A stretch of 64,000 nucleotides of DNA from Rosistilla oblonga (GTDB lineage: Bacteria > Planctomycetota > Planctomycetia > Pirellulales > Pirellulaceae): contig NZ_CP036292.1 in the NCBI RefSeq assembly GCF_007751715.1, positions 6,083,339 through 6,147,338 of the forward strand, in the 5' to 3' direction. Shown here in pieces: positions 44,691 through 53,874 of this stretch. A program made the translations under genes and the position numbers. The notes under the pieces were generated by a model. It was not told the DNA's origin. It ran no database searches and saw only the letters and a program-made list of their open reading frames with translations. Each line of letters opens with the position of its first letter. Position 1 is the first letter of the stretch.

Positions 44691-45395
44691 AATACTCTCA
44701 GAAAGGAAAGAAATCAGGAAAGCGGAAGTAACAGGCAGGCCCGGTAGGAATGTCGAGCGACTGCTGGAACGCTGGGCGCCAAAAAAAAGAAACGCCTCAG
44801 CCAGTGCCGACCTACCGGTAATGCAAACTTAATACCATCCCCCCCAACCGCAACCACCCAAGAAGAACAGGTCTCTTTCACCAACGGTGCTACCCATTTT
44901 TTTTGAGGTGCGGATTCCCACACCAACGCCTCCTTAACGAGGGCTGCTTCACGAAAAAGAATTCAACTTTTTTCAATTTCGTTGGAGCATCCGGTGCCGG
45001 CTTGGAGGGAGTGGCAACGATTGTTGACGCGCGGAGCATGCGATCTGAGCATCGCCGCCTAAGAATTGACCATTTGTGCAGCATCACGCTCCCGCCCCCC
45101 AAAATGCCGATTTGGCGAGCGTCGATCTAAATCGCGCCCGATCGAGGCTTTGCCAGAACATCCAGCGGGCAATCGCTCCGTAAATCGAGCAGCCGATGGC
45201 GGAGCGGTGTGTCGCATTTCAAGAAAAGATGGCAAAATTTGGAGCTGACGGGGGCCGAACACCGCTTCGGACATGGATTACGGTCGCCCATATGCCCTCT
45301 TCAAAGCAGCCGTGCTAGTAGCCAACGGTGGGAACGTCTACCATTCCGAACATCAGAACCTTAATAATATCTGCGATTTGAAGATTAATAGAACA
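44691..45395. other. Long intergenic region before homoserine dehydrogenase
   Basis: About 700 bp between divergent genes. It has low-complexity runs: C-rich at 44839-44850 and an A/T-rich stretch around 44900-44960 with a T-run. No ORF with recognisable content, though the homoserine dehydrogenase frame itself is open from 45273. Likely holds the promoters of both flanking genes. Confidence 0.45.
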
Positions 45396-46706
45396 ATGGA
45401 AAAGACGAAGGTTGCAATCGTTGGGCTGGGTACCGTGGGAACCGGTGTGGCGAAGCTGTTGTTGGATCACGGCGATCGCACGGCGCGGCACGCCGGCCGC
45501 ACGCTGTGGCTGCAACGGGCGGTAGTTCGCGATGCCAGCAAGCCTGAATACGCTGATTTGCCCGAGGGAGTTGTCACCGAAGACCTCGACGATGTCCTCA
45601 ACGATCCGGAAATCAAAGTCGTCGCACAATTGATCGGCGGCTTGGAACCGGCCCGCACGATCATGCTGAAACTGCTCGAAAGCGGCAAAGACGTCGTCAC
45701 CGCCAACAAAGCCCTGCTGGCCGAACATGGCCCCGAACTGTTTGGTCGCGCTCGCGAATTGGGACAGTGCATCGCGTTCGAAGCGGCCGTTGCCGGCGGC
45801 ATCCCGATCATCACGAACATCAGCCAGTGCCTGTCGGCCAACCAGATCCTATCGCTCGAAGGGATCCTCAACGGGACCAGCAACTTTCTGGTCACGCAGA
45901 TGGATCGCCTGGGGATGTCCTTCGACGACGCTGTCGCCCAGGCGCAGGAACTTGGATATGCCGAAGCCGATCCGACGATGGACGTCGACGGCACCGATGC
46001 CGCTCAAAAACTGGCGATCCTCGCCCACCTCGCCTTTGGTGCCCATCCACGCTGGGCCGACATCCCGCGTCTGGGCGTCGACCAATTGGACCCAGCCGAC
46101 CTGCAGTACGCTCGCGAGCTGGGATATCGCATCAAGCTGCTAGCTGTCGCCCGCTTGGGCAGCGAAGGGCTCGAACTACACGTCTCTCCCACGCTGGTCA
46201 AAGCGGGAACGCCGCTGGCCGAAGTCCAAGATGCGTTTAACGCGATCGCGGTCTGCGGCGATGCCGTCGGCCCCGTCTTCTACCACGGTCTCGGCGCTGG
46301 CCAGATGCCAACCGCATCGGCTGTCGTCGCCGACATCATCGACACCGCAGTCGGACGCACGCGGCTGACCTTCCAGACGCTAAAGCAGTTCAACGGAGAC
46401 GAACAGCCGCGTGTCAGCTTGCGTCCGTTCAGCGAACTCCCCGGACGGTATTATCTGCGTCTGCACGTCACCGATTCCCCCGGCGTGTTGGGCGAGATCA
46501 CTGGAGTTCTGGGACGTCATCAGGTTTCGATCGCATCGGTGATCCAACACGAACCTGCCAGCGATGGGACCAACGATGTTGTTCCATTGGTGATCATGAC
46601 CCACAGCGCTCCCGAAGGAGCCGCCGGTCGCGCCGCCAACGAGATCGAAAACCTCGATTGCGTCGTCGGCAAGGTGGTTCGCTTGCGAGTCAAAGTCGGC
46701 GAATAA
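45396..46706 (+). CDS. hom: Homoserine dehydrogenase
   Basis: 436 aa from ATG 45396 (MEKTKVAIVGLGTVGTG); the open frame upstream adds 41 unlike residues. It reduces aspartate semialdehyde to homoserine in threonine/methionine synthesis. The Rossmann GLGTVG motif is at 10-15, the substrate block ADPTMDVDGTDAAQKLAILAHLAFG near 200, and a C-terminal ACT domain (about 350-430: YYLRLHVTDSPGVLGEITGVLGRHQVSIASVIQHE) supports allosteric feedback. Followed by an intergenic region holding tandem repeats. Confidence 0.95.
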   Translation: MEKTKVAIVGLGTVGTGVAKLLLDHGDRTARHAGRTLWLQRAVVRDASKPEYADLPEGVVTEDLDDVLNDPEIKVVAQLIGGLEPARTIMLKLLESGKDVVTANKALLAEHGPELFGRARELGQCIAFEAAVAGGIPIITNISQCLSANQILSLEGILNGTSNFLVTQMDRLGMSFDDAVAQAQELGYAEADPTMDVDGTDAAQKLAILAHLAFGAHPRWADIPRLGVDQLDPADLQYARELGYRIKLLAVARLGSEGLELHVSPTLVKAGTPLAEVQDAFNAIAVCGDAVGPVFYHGLGAGQMPTASAVVADIIDTAVGRTRLTFQTLKQFNGDEQPRVSLRPFSELPGRYYLRLHVTDSPGVLGEITGVLGRHQVSIASVIQHEPASDGTNDVVPLVIMTHSAPEGAAGRAANEIENLDCVVGKVVRLRVKVGE

Positions 46707-46742
46707 GAACTTCGCCCCAACGTGAGCCGGCCACTCCCCGCA

Positions 46743-46886
46743 CTTCACCCGCCCAGCGCAGCTGGGAGGATCGAAAAACGAGCGTCTAGCGAGTTTTTCG
46801 GGGAGGGCCCACCGACGCCGGATCCGCTGCACTTCCCTCCCCCAACCACGCTCCGCGGGTTCGACCCTCCCTGAGGGAGGGTGAAG
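46743..46886. repeat. Palindromic intergenic repeat, copy 1
   Basis: An about 144-bp unit bounded by TTCACCC and its complement GGGTGAA, with an internal CGAAAAAC / GTTTTTCG stem (46772-46800) and a TTCGACCCTCCC box near the right end. A second copy follows 36 bp later in the same orientation. The unit lies in the gap between convergent genes. Confidence 0.75.
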
Positions 46887-46922
46887 ACGAGCGCAACGGC
46901 CTGAGCGTCTCAAACTCCCGCG

Positions 46923-47068
46923 TTTCACCCGCTCAGCGGAACGCTGGGAGGGTCGAAAAATGAGCGTCTAGCGAGTTTTTCGGGGAGGGCATACCGCTGT
47001 CGGATTTGCCGCACTGCGATCCCCGAACCACGCTCCGCGGGTTCGACCCTCCCTGTGGGAGGGTGAAG
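46923..47068. repeat. Palindromic intergenic repeat, copy 2
   Basis: Second copy of the preceding unit, same orientation, bounded by TTTCACCC and GGGTGAAG, with GGGAGGGTCGAA on the left pairing TTCGACCCTCCC on the right. The two copies differ by scattered substitutions. Confidence 0.75.
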
Positions 47069-47075
47069 TTGAGTG

Positions 47076-48710
47076 CTACAGGATCGGGGTTTGACGCGGG
47101 CGGCCGCCGTCGCGGTCGATCTGCACCGTTAGATGCCGCCGCCATTGCTCGTCGTTTGTCTCGGGGAAGTCGTTGCGGAAGTGAACGCCTCGCGACTCCT
47201 CACGGGCCAGCGCGCTGGCGGCCATCAAGCGAGCGGTCAGCAGCATGTTCTGCAACTCCCAACCCTCGACCGAATCGAACTGCCGCGGCAACGCATAACT
47301 GCAATAGGACTCCAGCGAATCGAGCGCCTGACGCAGCGACGCGGCATCGCGTTGCACGCCACACAACCGCCCCATCAGGCTTTTCATCGCGTTGCGAATG
47401 TCACCAATATCAAGCGGTTCCACGGGGGCAGATGTCGCTGGTCCTTCGATCTTAAGCGCTTCGTAGCGGTCGGGCATTTCAGCCGCAGCCCGCGCGGCAC
47501 CTTCGCCGGCATGGGCTCCGTAGACGAGTCCCTCTAACAAACTGTTCGACGCCAACCGATTCGCGCCGTGCAGCCCGCTGCTGGTCACCTCTCCCGCCGC
47601 CCACAATCCCGGCAGCGAAGTCCGGCCTTCGATATCGACCGAGACACCGCCGATCATGTAGTGGGCGCCGGGACGAACCGGAATCCGATCCTGGGTGATA
47701 TCCAAACCGAATTCTTGGCAGACCTTGGCGATCCCAGGGAATCGCGACTTCACCTCTTTCGGATCCAGATGGTTCAGGTCCAAGTAGACGCACGGATGCT
47801 GAGTCTTGCTCATCTGGCAGACGATCGATTGGCTGACCACATCGCGCGGTGCCAGTTCGCCGCGGGGATCGTATTCGGGCATAAACCGATGCCCCGAGGC
47901 ATCGACCAAATGCGCCCCTTCGCCTCGAACCGCTTCGGTGATCAGGAATCGGGAACTGCCGGCGATGTAGAGGACCGTCGGATGGAACTGCATCATCTCC
48001 ATGTCGCGCAATTCGACACCTGCCCGGTAAGCCGCAGCGATCCCATCGGCAGTCGCTACCGGTGGGTTCGTCGATTCGCGGAAGATCTGCCCACAGCCAC
48101 CGGTGCACAGGATCGTCTGCTTGGCCCAAACCAGGGTCGGCTTGTCGGTCCCGACGCCCAGGGCGGCGCCGTGGCAGCGTCCTTCATGGGTTAACAGATC
48201 CATGGTGAAGGCGTTTTCCATGATCTGGATGTTCTGCCGTTCGCGCGTCCGCTGGATCACCGCCCGCATCACCTCGCGTCCGGTGGCATCTCCCAAGGCG
48301 TGGACGATCCGCTGGTGGCTGTGCCCTCCCTCGCGGCCGAGCATCAGCGAGCCCTCTTGGTGCGAATCAAATCGCGTCCCCCAAGCGATCAGCTCTTCGA
48401 TCCGGCGGGGGGCTTCGCGAATTACCGTGTCGACGACCGATCGATCGCACAGATTGCCGCCGGCGTTCAAAGTGTCCTGAACGTGATTCTCAAAAGAATC
48501 GGTTTCGTCGATCACGCCGGCGATCCCGCCCTGAGCGTAATTGCTGTTCGATTCCTGGATCCGATCCTTGGTCACGACCAGGACCGATTGGTTCGCCGCT
48601 GCAGCATTGGCGGCTCGCAAACCCGAAAGCCCCCCACCAATAACCAAGAGGTCGGTGAAGCGATGCAGGGCCCGTTTTGGATGAAAAGCGACCAGATAGC
48701 GAGGTGTCAT
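47076..48710 (-). CDS. nadB: L-aspartate oxidase
   Basis: 544 aa FAD enzyme that oxidises aspartate to iminoaspartate for NAD synthesis, cytoplasmic. The FAD-binding GGGLSG lies near 25-30, followed by NSNYAQGGIAGVI, the active-site EEGGHSHQRIVH-like block (LGREGGHSHQRIVHALGD), MQFHPT, and RPGAHYMIGGVSVDIEGRTSLPGLWAAGEV near 350. The C-terminal helical domain is present. Fumarate reductase/succinate dehydrogenase flavoproteins are related but the RPGAHYMIGG and NYAQGG blocks favour NadB. No nadA or nadC is next to it. Confidence 0.93.
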   Translation of the reverse strand: MTPRYLVAFHPKRALHRFTDLLVIGGGLSGLRAANAAAANQSVLVVTKDRIQESNSNYAQGGIAGVIDETDSFENHVQDTLNAGGNLCDRSVVDTVIREAPRRIEELIAWGTRFDSHQEGSLMLGREGGHSHQRIVHALGDATGREVMRAVIQRTRERQNIQIMENAFTMDLLTHEGRCHGAALGVGTDKPTLVWAKQTILCTGGCGQIFRESTNPPVATADGIAAAYRAGVELRDMEMMQFHPTVLYIAGSSRFLITEAVRGEGAHLVDASGHRFMPEYDPRGELAPRDVVSQSIVCQMSKTQHPCVYLDLNHLDPKEVKSRFPGIAKVCQEFGLDITQDRIPVRPGAHYMIGGVSVDIEGRTSLPGLWAAGEVTSSGLHGANRLASNSLLEGLVYGAHAGEGAARAAAEMPDRYEALKIEGPATSAPVEPLDIGDIRNAMKSLMGRLCGVQRDAASLRQALDSLESYCSYALPRQFDSVEGWELQNMLLTARLMAASALAREESRGVHFRNDFPETNDEQWRRHLTVQIDRDGGRPRQTPIL

Positions 48711-49316
48711 AGATTCTGCGGCCGGCGCGAGAGGAGATGATGGGTGCGAGGATCAAGGTTGCAGGAAGTGGCGTGGGAAAAGCCCGCATCTGCGTTAATT
48801 CGCCTCACCGATCCGATTGGACCCTTGTGTCGAATACGTTAACATTTTGCTAAATATAGTCGAGTATTGGGCCTCAATCATTGGTAGACTACGGCTGAAA
48901 TGGCGGGAAAGGCCTACCTTTGCTCGGCATCTCGCGATTGTCGTCCCCGCAAATCGCTCAATTTGAATGGCCTTACCAAGGTCAACGCCCTCCCTTCGAA
49001 GCACCATGATTGCCACAGCGGATCAATCCTCCCAGCCCCCAGCCGCAGATCGTTCCAGCAAAACGATCCGCTTTCATGGCGCGGCAGGGGAGCGTGTTGG
49101 TAGCATTTCGAGGGCGGCCGAGCGATCATCAGAAGGAGTTCCCCGCCACGGCAGGCAGTCAAACTCTCCCATTTCTGCACAAGAAATGGCTCAGCGGTGC
49201 GAAGAGGAACATGGTTTGCGGTCTCAATTACCATTGAGTTGGAAACTCACGACGGGCAGCCCAGCGCCCGCGACCTGCCAACGATCCTTCAATTCCCTAG
49301 CGGAAACACCAAATAC
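48711..49316. other. Intergenic region upstream of phosphatidylserine synthase
   Basis: About 600 bp between divergent nadB and pssA. Several short frames are open on the plus strand, but none has a recognisable motif. The nadB and pssA promoters are expected here. Confidence 0.45.
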
Positions 49317-50144
49317 ATGAGTTATCGACCCGCCCGCAAACGACGCCGCCCACGCATGAGCCTCAGCTTCCTGCCGACGATGCTGACCCTGGGCAACGGG
49401 GCCTGTGGCATGGCTAGTATCGCCATGGCTTATAATGCCGAACTGAACTGGTCGACCGAAAACAAGCTGTTTGCTGCCGGTTGCCTGATCTTCGCCGGCA
49501 TGTTGTTCGACGCGTTTGACGGTTGGGCGGCCCGAGCGACCAAGCAGACCAGCGAGTTTGGTGCGCAATTGGACAGCCTGTGCGATGCGATCACCTTTGG
49601 CGTCGCCCCCGCGGTGCTGGTCTGGCAATACTCCAACGTCCTGCCACTGCGGGTGATCTACCCAATCGGCGTCCTCTTTACGCTCTGCACAATCCTGCGA
49701 CTGGCTCGATTTAACGTCGAAACGCCAAGCGACGACGCCGAGGACCACGCTTATTTCGAGGGTTTGCCAAGCCCTGCTGCTGCGGGCACGATCGCCACCT
49801 TTGCGATCGCCACGCCCGAACTCTCGGCCATGCAGACATCCGTTGCCGATCCACGAGCTCAAGAATTGGCGGCCACCGTCCTGGCCAGCTGCCAATACCT
49901 TTTGCCAGCTCTGGCGGTAATATTAGCTTACCTGATGGTATCGCGATTTCGGTACGAGCACTTTGTTCCGAAATGGCTCGGCGGACACTGGTCTCCATTC
50001 CAGATCGGCCTGGCCCTTTTTGCTATTATGACAGTCGTGGTCGTGAAGGAATTAGCCCTGCCGCTGATGTTCTGCTACTACGCCTTTGAATCCCCGATCC
50101 GGAATTGGATGCGTCTGCCTGAATCGGCACGCGCAAGCGGTTAG
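49317..50144 (+). CDS. pssA: CDP-diacylglycerol--serine O-phosphatidyltransferase
   Basis: 275 aa from ATG 49317; a longer frame upstream lacks similarity. It makes phosphatidylserine from CDP-diacylglycerol at the inner membrane. The CDP-alcohol phosphotransferase motif is intact: D68-G69, A72-R73, G82, D86, D90. About six hydrophobic segments flank it, and the N terminus is basic (RPARKRRRPR). A methyltransferase gene follows 60 bp later, pointing to phosphatidylethanolamine methylation downstream; no psd is next to it. Confidence 0.93.
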   Translation: MSYRPARKRRRPRMSLSFLPTMLTLGNGACGMASIAMAYNAELNWSTENKLFAAGCLIFAGMLFDAFDGWAARATKQTSEFGAQLDSLCDAITFGVAPAVLVWQYSNVLPLRVIYPIGVLFTLCTILRLARFNVETPSDDAEDHAYFEGLPSPAAAGTIATFAIATPELSAMQTSVADPRAQELAATVLASCQYLLPALAVILAYLMVSRFRYEHFVPKWLGGHWSPFQIGLALFAIMTVVVVKELALPLMFCYYAFESPIRNWMRLPESARASG

Positions 50145-50204
50145 CATCCCCCCCCCCTGCGAACCTCTCATTACCCAACAATCCCCCAACGGAATTGAAG
50201 AACA

Positions 50205-50888
50205 ATGGAAATCGACGTCGCCCCGGCGGAAGACGAAAAAACTCAGCAGGCTGCCCCATCGCGCTCCGGTTCGAAAGTGAAGGCTGAGCGAGCGCAGTTG
50301 TACAAGCAACTGGCCCCCGCCTACGAAGTCCTCTTCCCGTTGGTCATCCGCAACCACATCCGCACCAGCATTCAATCGTTGAACATCCCCGAGGGAGCCA
50401 AGGTGCTCGAAGTCGGGATTGGGACCGGAATCTCGATGCCGGTCTATCCCCAGCACGCCAAGATCACCGGGATCGACCTCTCCGAACCGATGCTGGAAGT
50501 CGCTCAAAAACGGATCCAACGCGAGGGTTGGGATCATTTTGACCTGCGGGCGATGAACGCCGAACAGCTCGATTTCCCCGACGAAAGCTTCGACTTCGTG
50601 ACCGCTTTTCACGTCGTGACCGTCGTCTCGAAGCCGCAAAAGATGATGGCGGAGATCACGCGGGTCCTCAAACCGGGCGGCCGTCTGCTGGTCATCAACC
50701 ACTTCCGCAGCCGCCGCAAGTGGATCGCCAACATGGTCGATCGCGCCGACAGCGTCACCCGGCACCTCGGCTGGCGGACCAATCTCGAATGCCAATCGAT
50801 CGTCGAGAATCTGCCGCTGGAAGTCGAGCACCGCTACAAATCGTCTCCCTTCTCGCTCTTTACGATCGTCAAGGCGAAACGCTGCTAG
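50205..50888 (+). CDS. Class I SAM methyltransferase, probable phosphatidylethanolamine N-methyltransferase
   Basis: 227 aa soluble methyltransferase. SAM motif I is VLEVGIGTGIS (about 68-78), with ITGIDLSEPMLEVA and FDFVTAFHVVTVV following. The family resembles PmtA/PE N-methyltransferase, and its place 60 bp after pssA supports a role in converting PE to phosphatidylcholine or a related lipid. Other lipid or quinone methyltransferases (UbiE-like) remain possible. Confidence 0.7.
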   Translation: MEIDVAPAEDEKTQQAAPSRSGSKVKAERAQLYKQLAPAYEVLFPLVIRNHIRTSIQSLNIPEGAKVLEVGIGTGISMPVYPQHAKITGIDLSEPMLEVAQKRIQREGWDHFDLRAMNAEQLDFPDESFDFVTAFHVVTVVSKPQKMMAEITRVLKPGGRLLVINHFRSRRKWIANMVDRADSVTRHLGWRTNLECQSIVENLPLEVEHRYKSSPFSLFTIVKAKRC

Positions 50889-51211
50889 ACGTCTCGGCAT
50901 TGGTGGAAGCGTTTCCGACTTCCCCCGACGCGAACCCTCGCGGTCGCTGCCGGCTCCTAACCGACAGGACGCGAATCCCGATGGAGTCCACCGACGGCCC
51001 TCTTTAAGGGGCCTATCGCGTCGGCGTTTGAGCGATCGTTGCTCGAGCTGCGTGGGACAAACTCCAGCCGTCTCCTTCGCAGGCCCCTTTATCATCCCCG
51101 CGGGCTTAGAATAATAGGCAGTAGGCAGAGGCGTTCTTAAATTCAACCCGCTGCCCGCTTGAGCCACCCTTCCTCGACGACCAGATTGGTCAAATCAGGT
51201 GTTTCCGATAT
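50889..51211. other. Intergenic region before ribBA, with a long-range inverted repeat
   Basis: About 320 bp with no gene. AAGGGGCCT (51006-51014) pairs with AGGCCCCTT (51081-51089), so the transcript leader could fold. No conserved FMN riboswitch (RFN) sequence is recognised. Confidence 0.4.
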
Positions 51212-52444
51212 ATGAGTTCCCCGTTCAACAGCGTCCCCGAAGCCGTTGATGCGATCGCGCGTGGCGAAATCGTGATCGTTCTCGATGCCGAGAATCGTGA
51301 AAACGAAGGCGACTACATCTGCGCGGCCGAAAAAGCGTCGATCGAAAACGTCAACTTCATGCTCTCCGGACGCGGCCAGCTGTGCGTCGCCGTCCTCCCC
51401 GACGTCTGCAATCGCTTGGATCTGCACCCGTTGGTCGAACGCAACGACGCACCTTTGAAGACAGCCTTCCAGACGCCCGTCGATCATCGCAACGCCAAGA
51501 CCGGCATCACCGCGGCCGAACGTTCCGAAACGATCCAGGCGCTGATCCAACCCCACAGCCACGCCGAAGACTTTGTCCGCCCCGGGCACGTCTATCCGCT
51601 GCTGGCGAAAGAGGGAGGCGTGTTGCGTCGGGCTGGGCACACCGAAGCTGCTGTCGATCTCGCCCGCATGGCGGGGCTGGAACCAGCCGGTGCGCTCTGC
51701 GAAGTCCTCAACGAATCGGGGGACCGCGCCACCCGCGACGATCTGCTGGCTCTGGCCAAGAAACACAACCTGAAGATCATCACGATCGAAGAACTGATCG
51801 CCCATCGCCGGGTGAATGAAAAGCTGGTCTCGCGGAACGCACAAGCCGATCTACCGACATCGTTTGGCGACTTTAAGATCATCGTCTACGACGTCCAGTT
51901 CGAAGACCAAGAACCGATCGCGCTGGTCTACGGCGACCTCGCCTCCCAAGACGGCCCGCCGCCGTTGGTGCGAATGCACAGCAGTTGCTTCACCGGCGAC
52001 CTAGTCGATTCGCTTCGCTGCGATTGCGGCGACCAATTGAAGATGGCGTTGAAGGTGATCAGCAGCGAGGGACGCGGTGCGTTGGTCTATCTGCCGCAAG
52101 AGGGACGTGGCATCGGGTTGGCCCAGAAGATCCGCGCCTACGCCTTGCAAGACCAAGGGCTCGATACCGTTGAAGCCAACCACGCGTTGGGCTTCAAAGC
52201 CGACATGCGCGACTACGGCATCGGGCTGCAGATCCTCAAAGACCTCGGGCTCCGCGAAGTCCGCCTGCTGACCAACAATCCCAAGAAGACCGAAGCCTTC
52301 AATCTCCGCGGCTTCGATCTGCAGGTCGTCGATCAAGTGCCGATCATCTCCGAATCGAACGTTCACAACGCGCGTTACTTGCAAACCAAGCGAGACAAGA
52401 TGGGGCACCAATTGCCCAGCGATCCGGTCGAGTCGGCCGAATGA
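51212..52444 (+). CDS. ribBA: Bifunctional DHBP synthase / GTP cyclohydrolase II
   Basis: 410 aa. The N half (about 1-205) is 3,4-dihydroxy-2-butanone-4-phosphate synthase (DAENRENEGDYICAAEKA; HTEAAVDLARMAGL). The C half is GTP cyclohydrolase II with zinc-binding Cys in SSCFTGDLVDSLRCDCGDQL and the motif LPQEGRGIGLAQKIRAYALQD. The two enzymes start riboflavin synthesis in the cytosol. The stop overlaps the tyrA start by 4 bp, so the two are cotranslated. No other rib gene is in the window. Confidence 0.95.
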   Translation: MSSPFNSVPEAVDAIARGEIVIVLDAENRENEGDYICAAEKASIENVNFMLSGRGQLCVAVLPDVCNRLDLHPLVERNDAPLKTAFQTPVDHRNAKTGITAAERSETIQALIQPHSHAEDFVRPGHVYPLLAKEGGVLRRAGHTEAAVDLARMAGLEPAGALCEVLNESGDRATRDDLLALAKKHNLKIITIEELIAHRRVNEKLVSRNAQADLPTSFGDFKIIVYDVQFEDQEPIALVYGDLASQDGPPPLVRMHSSCFTGDLVDSLRCDCGDQLKMALKVISSEGRGALVYLPQEGRGIGLAQKIRAYALQDQGLDTVEANHALGFKADMRDYGIGLQILKDLGLREVRLLTNNPKKTEAFNLRGFDLQVVDQVPIISESNVHNARYLQTKRDKMGHQLPSDPVESAE

Positions 52445-53337
52445 ACCGCGAGGCGCAGGAAGCTTGGCGGCCGCGACGGATCGCCGTAATCGGTGTCGGT
52501 TTATTAGGCGGTTCGGTCGCGTTGGCAGCGAAGCGCCGCTGGCCCGACGCAACGCTTGTCGGTTCGTCTCGCAAGCCCGAGACGCGGCAGACGATGCTCG
52601 ACCTACAAGTCGTCGACCACGCGTTTGCCGATGCGATCCAGTGTGTCGCCGATTGCGACCTGATCATCATCGCAGCCCCCGTTGGCCACATCGCGCGGTT
52701 GCTGCCCGAGATCGCCGATGCCAGCGATCCCAATGCGATCATCACCGATGTCGGCAGCACCAAACATGAAATCGTGACGGCAGCCGAATCGCACCCCGCC
52801 GCGGCGCTGCGGTTTGTCGGATCGCACCCGATCGCCGGCAGCGAGCGAACGGGAGTCGAAAACGCTTCGGTCGATCTGTTCCAAGGCAAGCTATCGATCA
52901 CCACACCGACCGACCAAACCGATCCGATCCGCCACGACCGCGTAAAGCAGTTTTGGCAAGAGATCGGTTGCCGCGTGATCTCGATGAGTCCCGCCGACCA
53001 CGACCTCGCATTGGCTTCTGCCAGCCATATGCCGCACATCGCATCAGCCGCTTTGGCCCTGGCGCTGCCACAAGAATTTGCCCATCTGACCGGATCGGGA
53101 TTCCGCGACGCGACGCGGATCGCTGCGGGAGATCCATTGATGTGGCGACAGATCGTCGAAGCCAACGCGCCGGCGGTCTTGGCTCAGTTGCAGCAATACG
53201 AATCGGCGATCGGCCAGTTCCGCGGCGCGATCGCTAGCCAGGATTGGACTGGAATCGAAAAGCTGTTTGCCGACGCGCAAACCGCAAAACAAACGATCGA
53301 TGCCGCGACGTGTGGCCCCGAAGACGACTCAGAATAA
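52441..53337 (+). CDS. tyrA: Prephenate dehydrogenase
   Basis: 298 aa. It oxidatively decarboxylates prephenate to 4-hydroxyphenylpyruvate for tyrosine. The NAD motif GVGLLGGSVALA is at about 17-28, VTDVGSTK-type (ITDVGSTKHEIV) and the substrate block GSHPIAGSERTGVENA follow, and SHMPHIASAAL is present. The ATG overlaps the ribBA stop (ATGA). No chorismate mutase domain is fused. An arogenate dehydrogenase activity cannot be excluded. Confidence 0.92.
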   Translation: MNREAQEAWRPRRIAVIGVGLLGGSVALAAKRRWPDATLVGSSRKPETRQTMLDLQVVDHAFADAIQCVADCDLIIIAAPVGHIARLLPEIADASDPNAIITDVGSTKHEIVTAAESHPAAALRFVGSHPIAGSERTGVENASVDLFQGKLSITTPTDQTDPIRHDRVKQFWQEIGCRVISMSPADHDLALASASHMPHIASAALALALPQEFAHLTGSGFRDATRIAAGDPLMWRQIVEANAPAVLAQLQQYESAIGQFRGAIASQDWTGIEKLFADAQTAKQTIDAATCGPEDDSE

Positions 53338-53874
53338 CAACGTCTTCTGATGGGGCGGATCGCCGTCCCGGTTCTCCAGTTCGCGGCGGACCTCGCGCAA
53401 GCCGTAGGCGCACATCTCAAACTGCTCGCTCAATCGACGCAGCAGATCGCACGGCGGGCGATCGTCGCCCCCTTCGATGGAGCTTGCGATCGCGTAGGCT
53501 CGCTTGCCTTGTTGGCAATAATCGACGAAGTGATCGGCGTGGTCGCGCGACTTCATCTGCCGCAGGCTCTCGGGATACATCCCGCTCCAGAACAGCGTGA
53601 AATCGCCGACATGGCGGTGGACTTCGCGGCGAGCGACGCCGATTCGCTTGTCCGCTTCGATCAGCATCTCGACAACTTCGGTTGCCGGTCTGCCGGTCGC
53701 TCGGCGAACCGTATGCAGCATATCGGTGCGAACGAACCGAATCAGCAGGCTGTTGATGTAGTCGACTAATTGGACATCGACCACGCCCAATTGACCATGA
53801 AAGATCGATTCGGAAACCCCAGAAAAGAATCGTTGCAGTAGCGTACTTGGCGCTGAATCACGTTTCTCTGTCAT
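53329..53874 (-). CDS. Conserved hypothetical protein
   Basis: 181 aa, well-started (ATG 53874 after AGGAGGAAG). No signal peptide or transmembrane segment. A helical, charged protein with a middle block VEMLIEADKRIGVARREVHRHVGDFTLFWSGMYPESLRQM and an ordered C terminus (CAYGLREVRRELENRDGDPPHQKTLLF). It overlaps the tyrA 3' end by 9 bp on the opposite strand. Not recognised. Confidence 0.7.
   Translation of the reverse strand: MTEKRDSAPSTLLQRFFSGVSESIFHGQLGVVDVQLVDYINSLLIRFVRTDMLHTVRRATGRPATEVVEMLIEADKRIGVARREVHRHVGDFTLFWSGMYPESLRQMKSRDHADHFVDYCQQGKRAYAIASSIEGGDDRPPCDLLRRLSEQFEMCAYGLREVRRELENRDGDPPHQKTLLF

Noticed and set aside
46860-47060. GGGTTCGACCC-like sequence resembling a tRNA T-arm
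   Set aside because: It belongs to the tandem palindromic repeats; no acceptor stem, D-arm or anticodon arm is nearby.
48967-49320. 117-codon plus-strand ORF upstream of pssA
   Set aside because: Low-complexity, Ser/Arg-rich product with no ribosome binding site and no family resemblance; a psd was looked for here and not found.
50889-51211. FMN riboswitch before ribBA
   Set aside because: The conserved RFN core sequences are not found; only an unrelated inverted repeat is seen.
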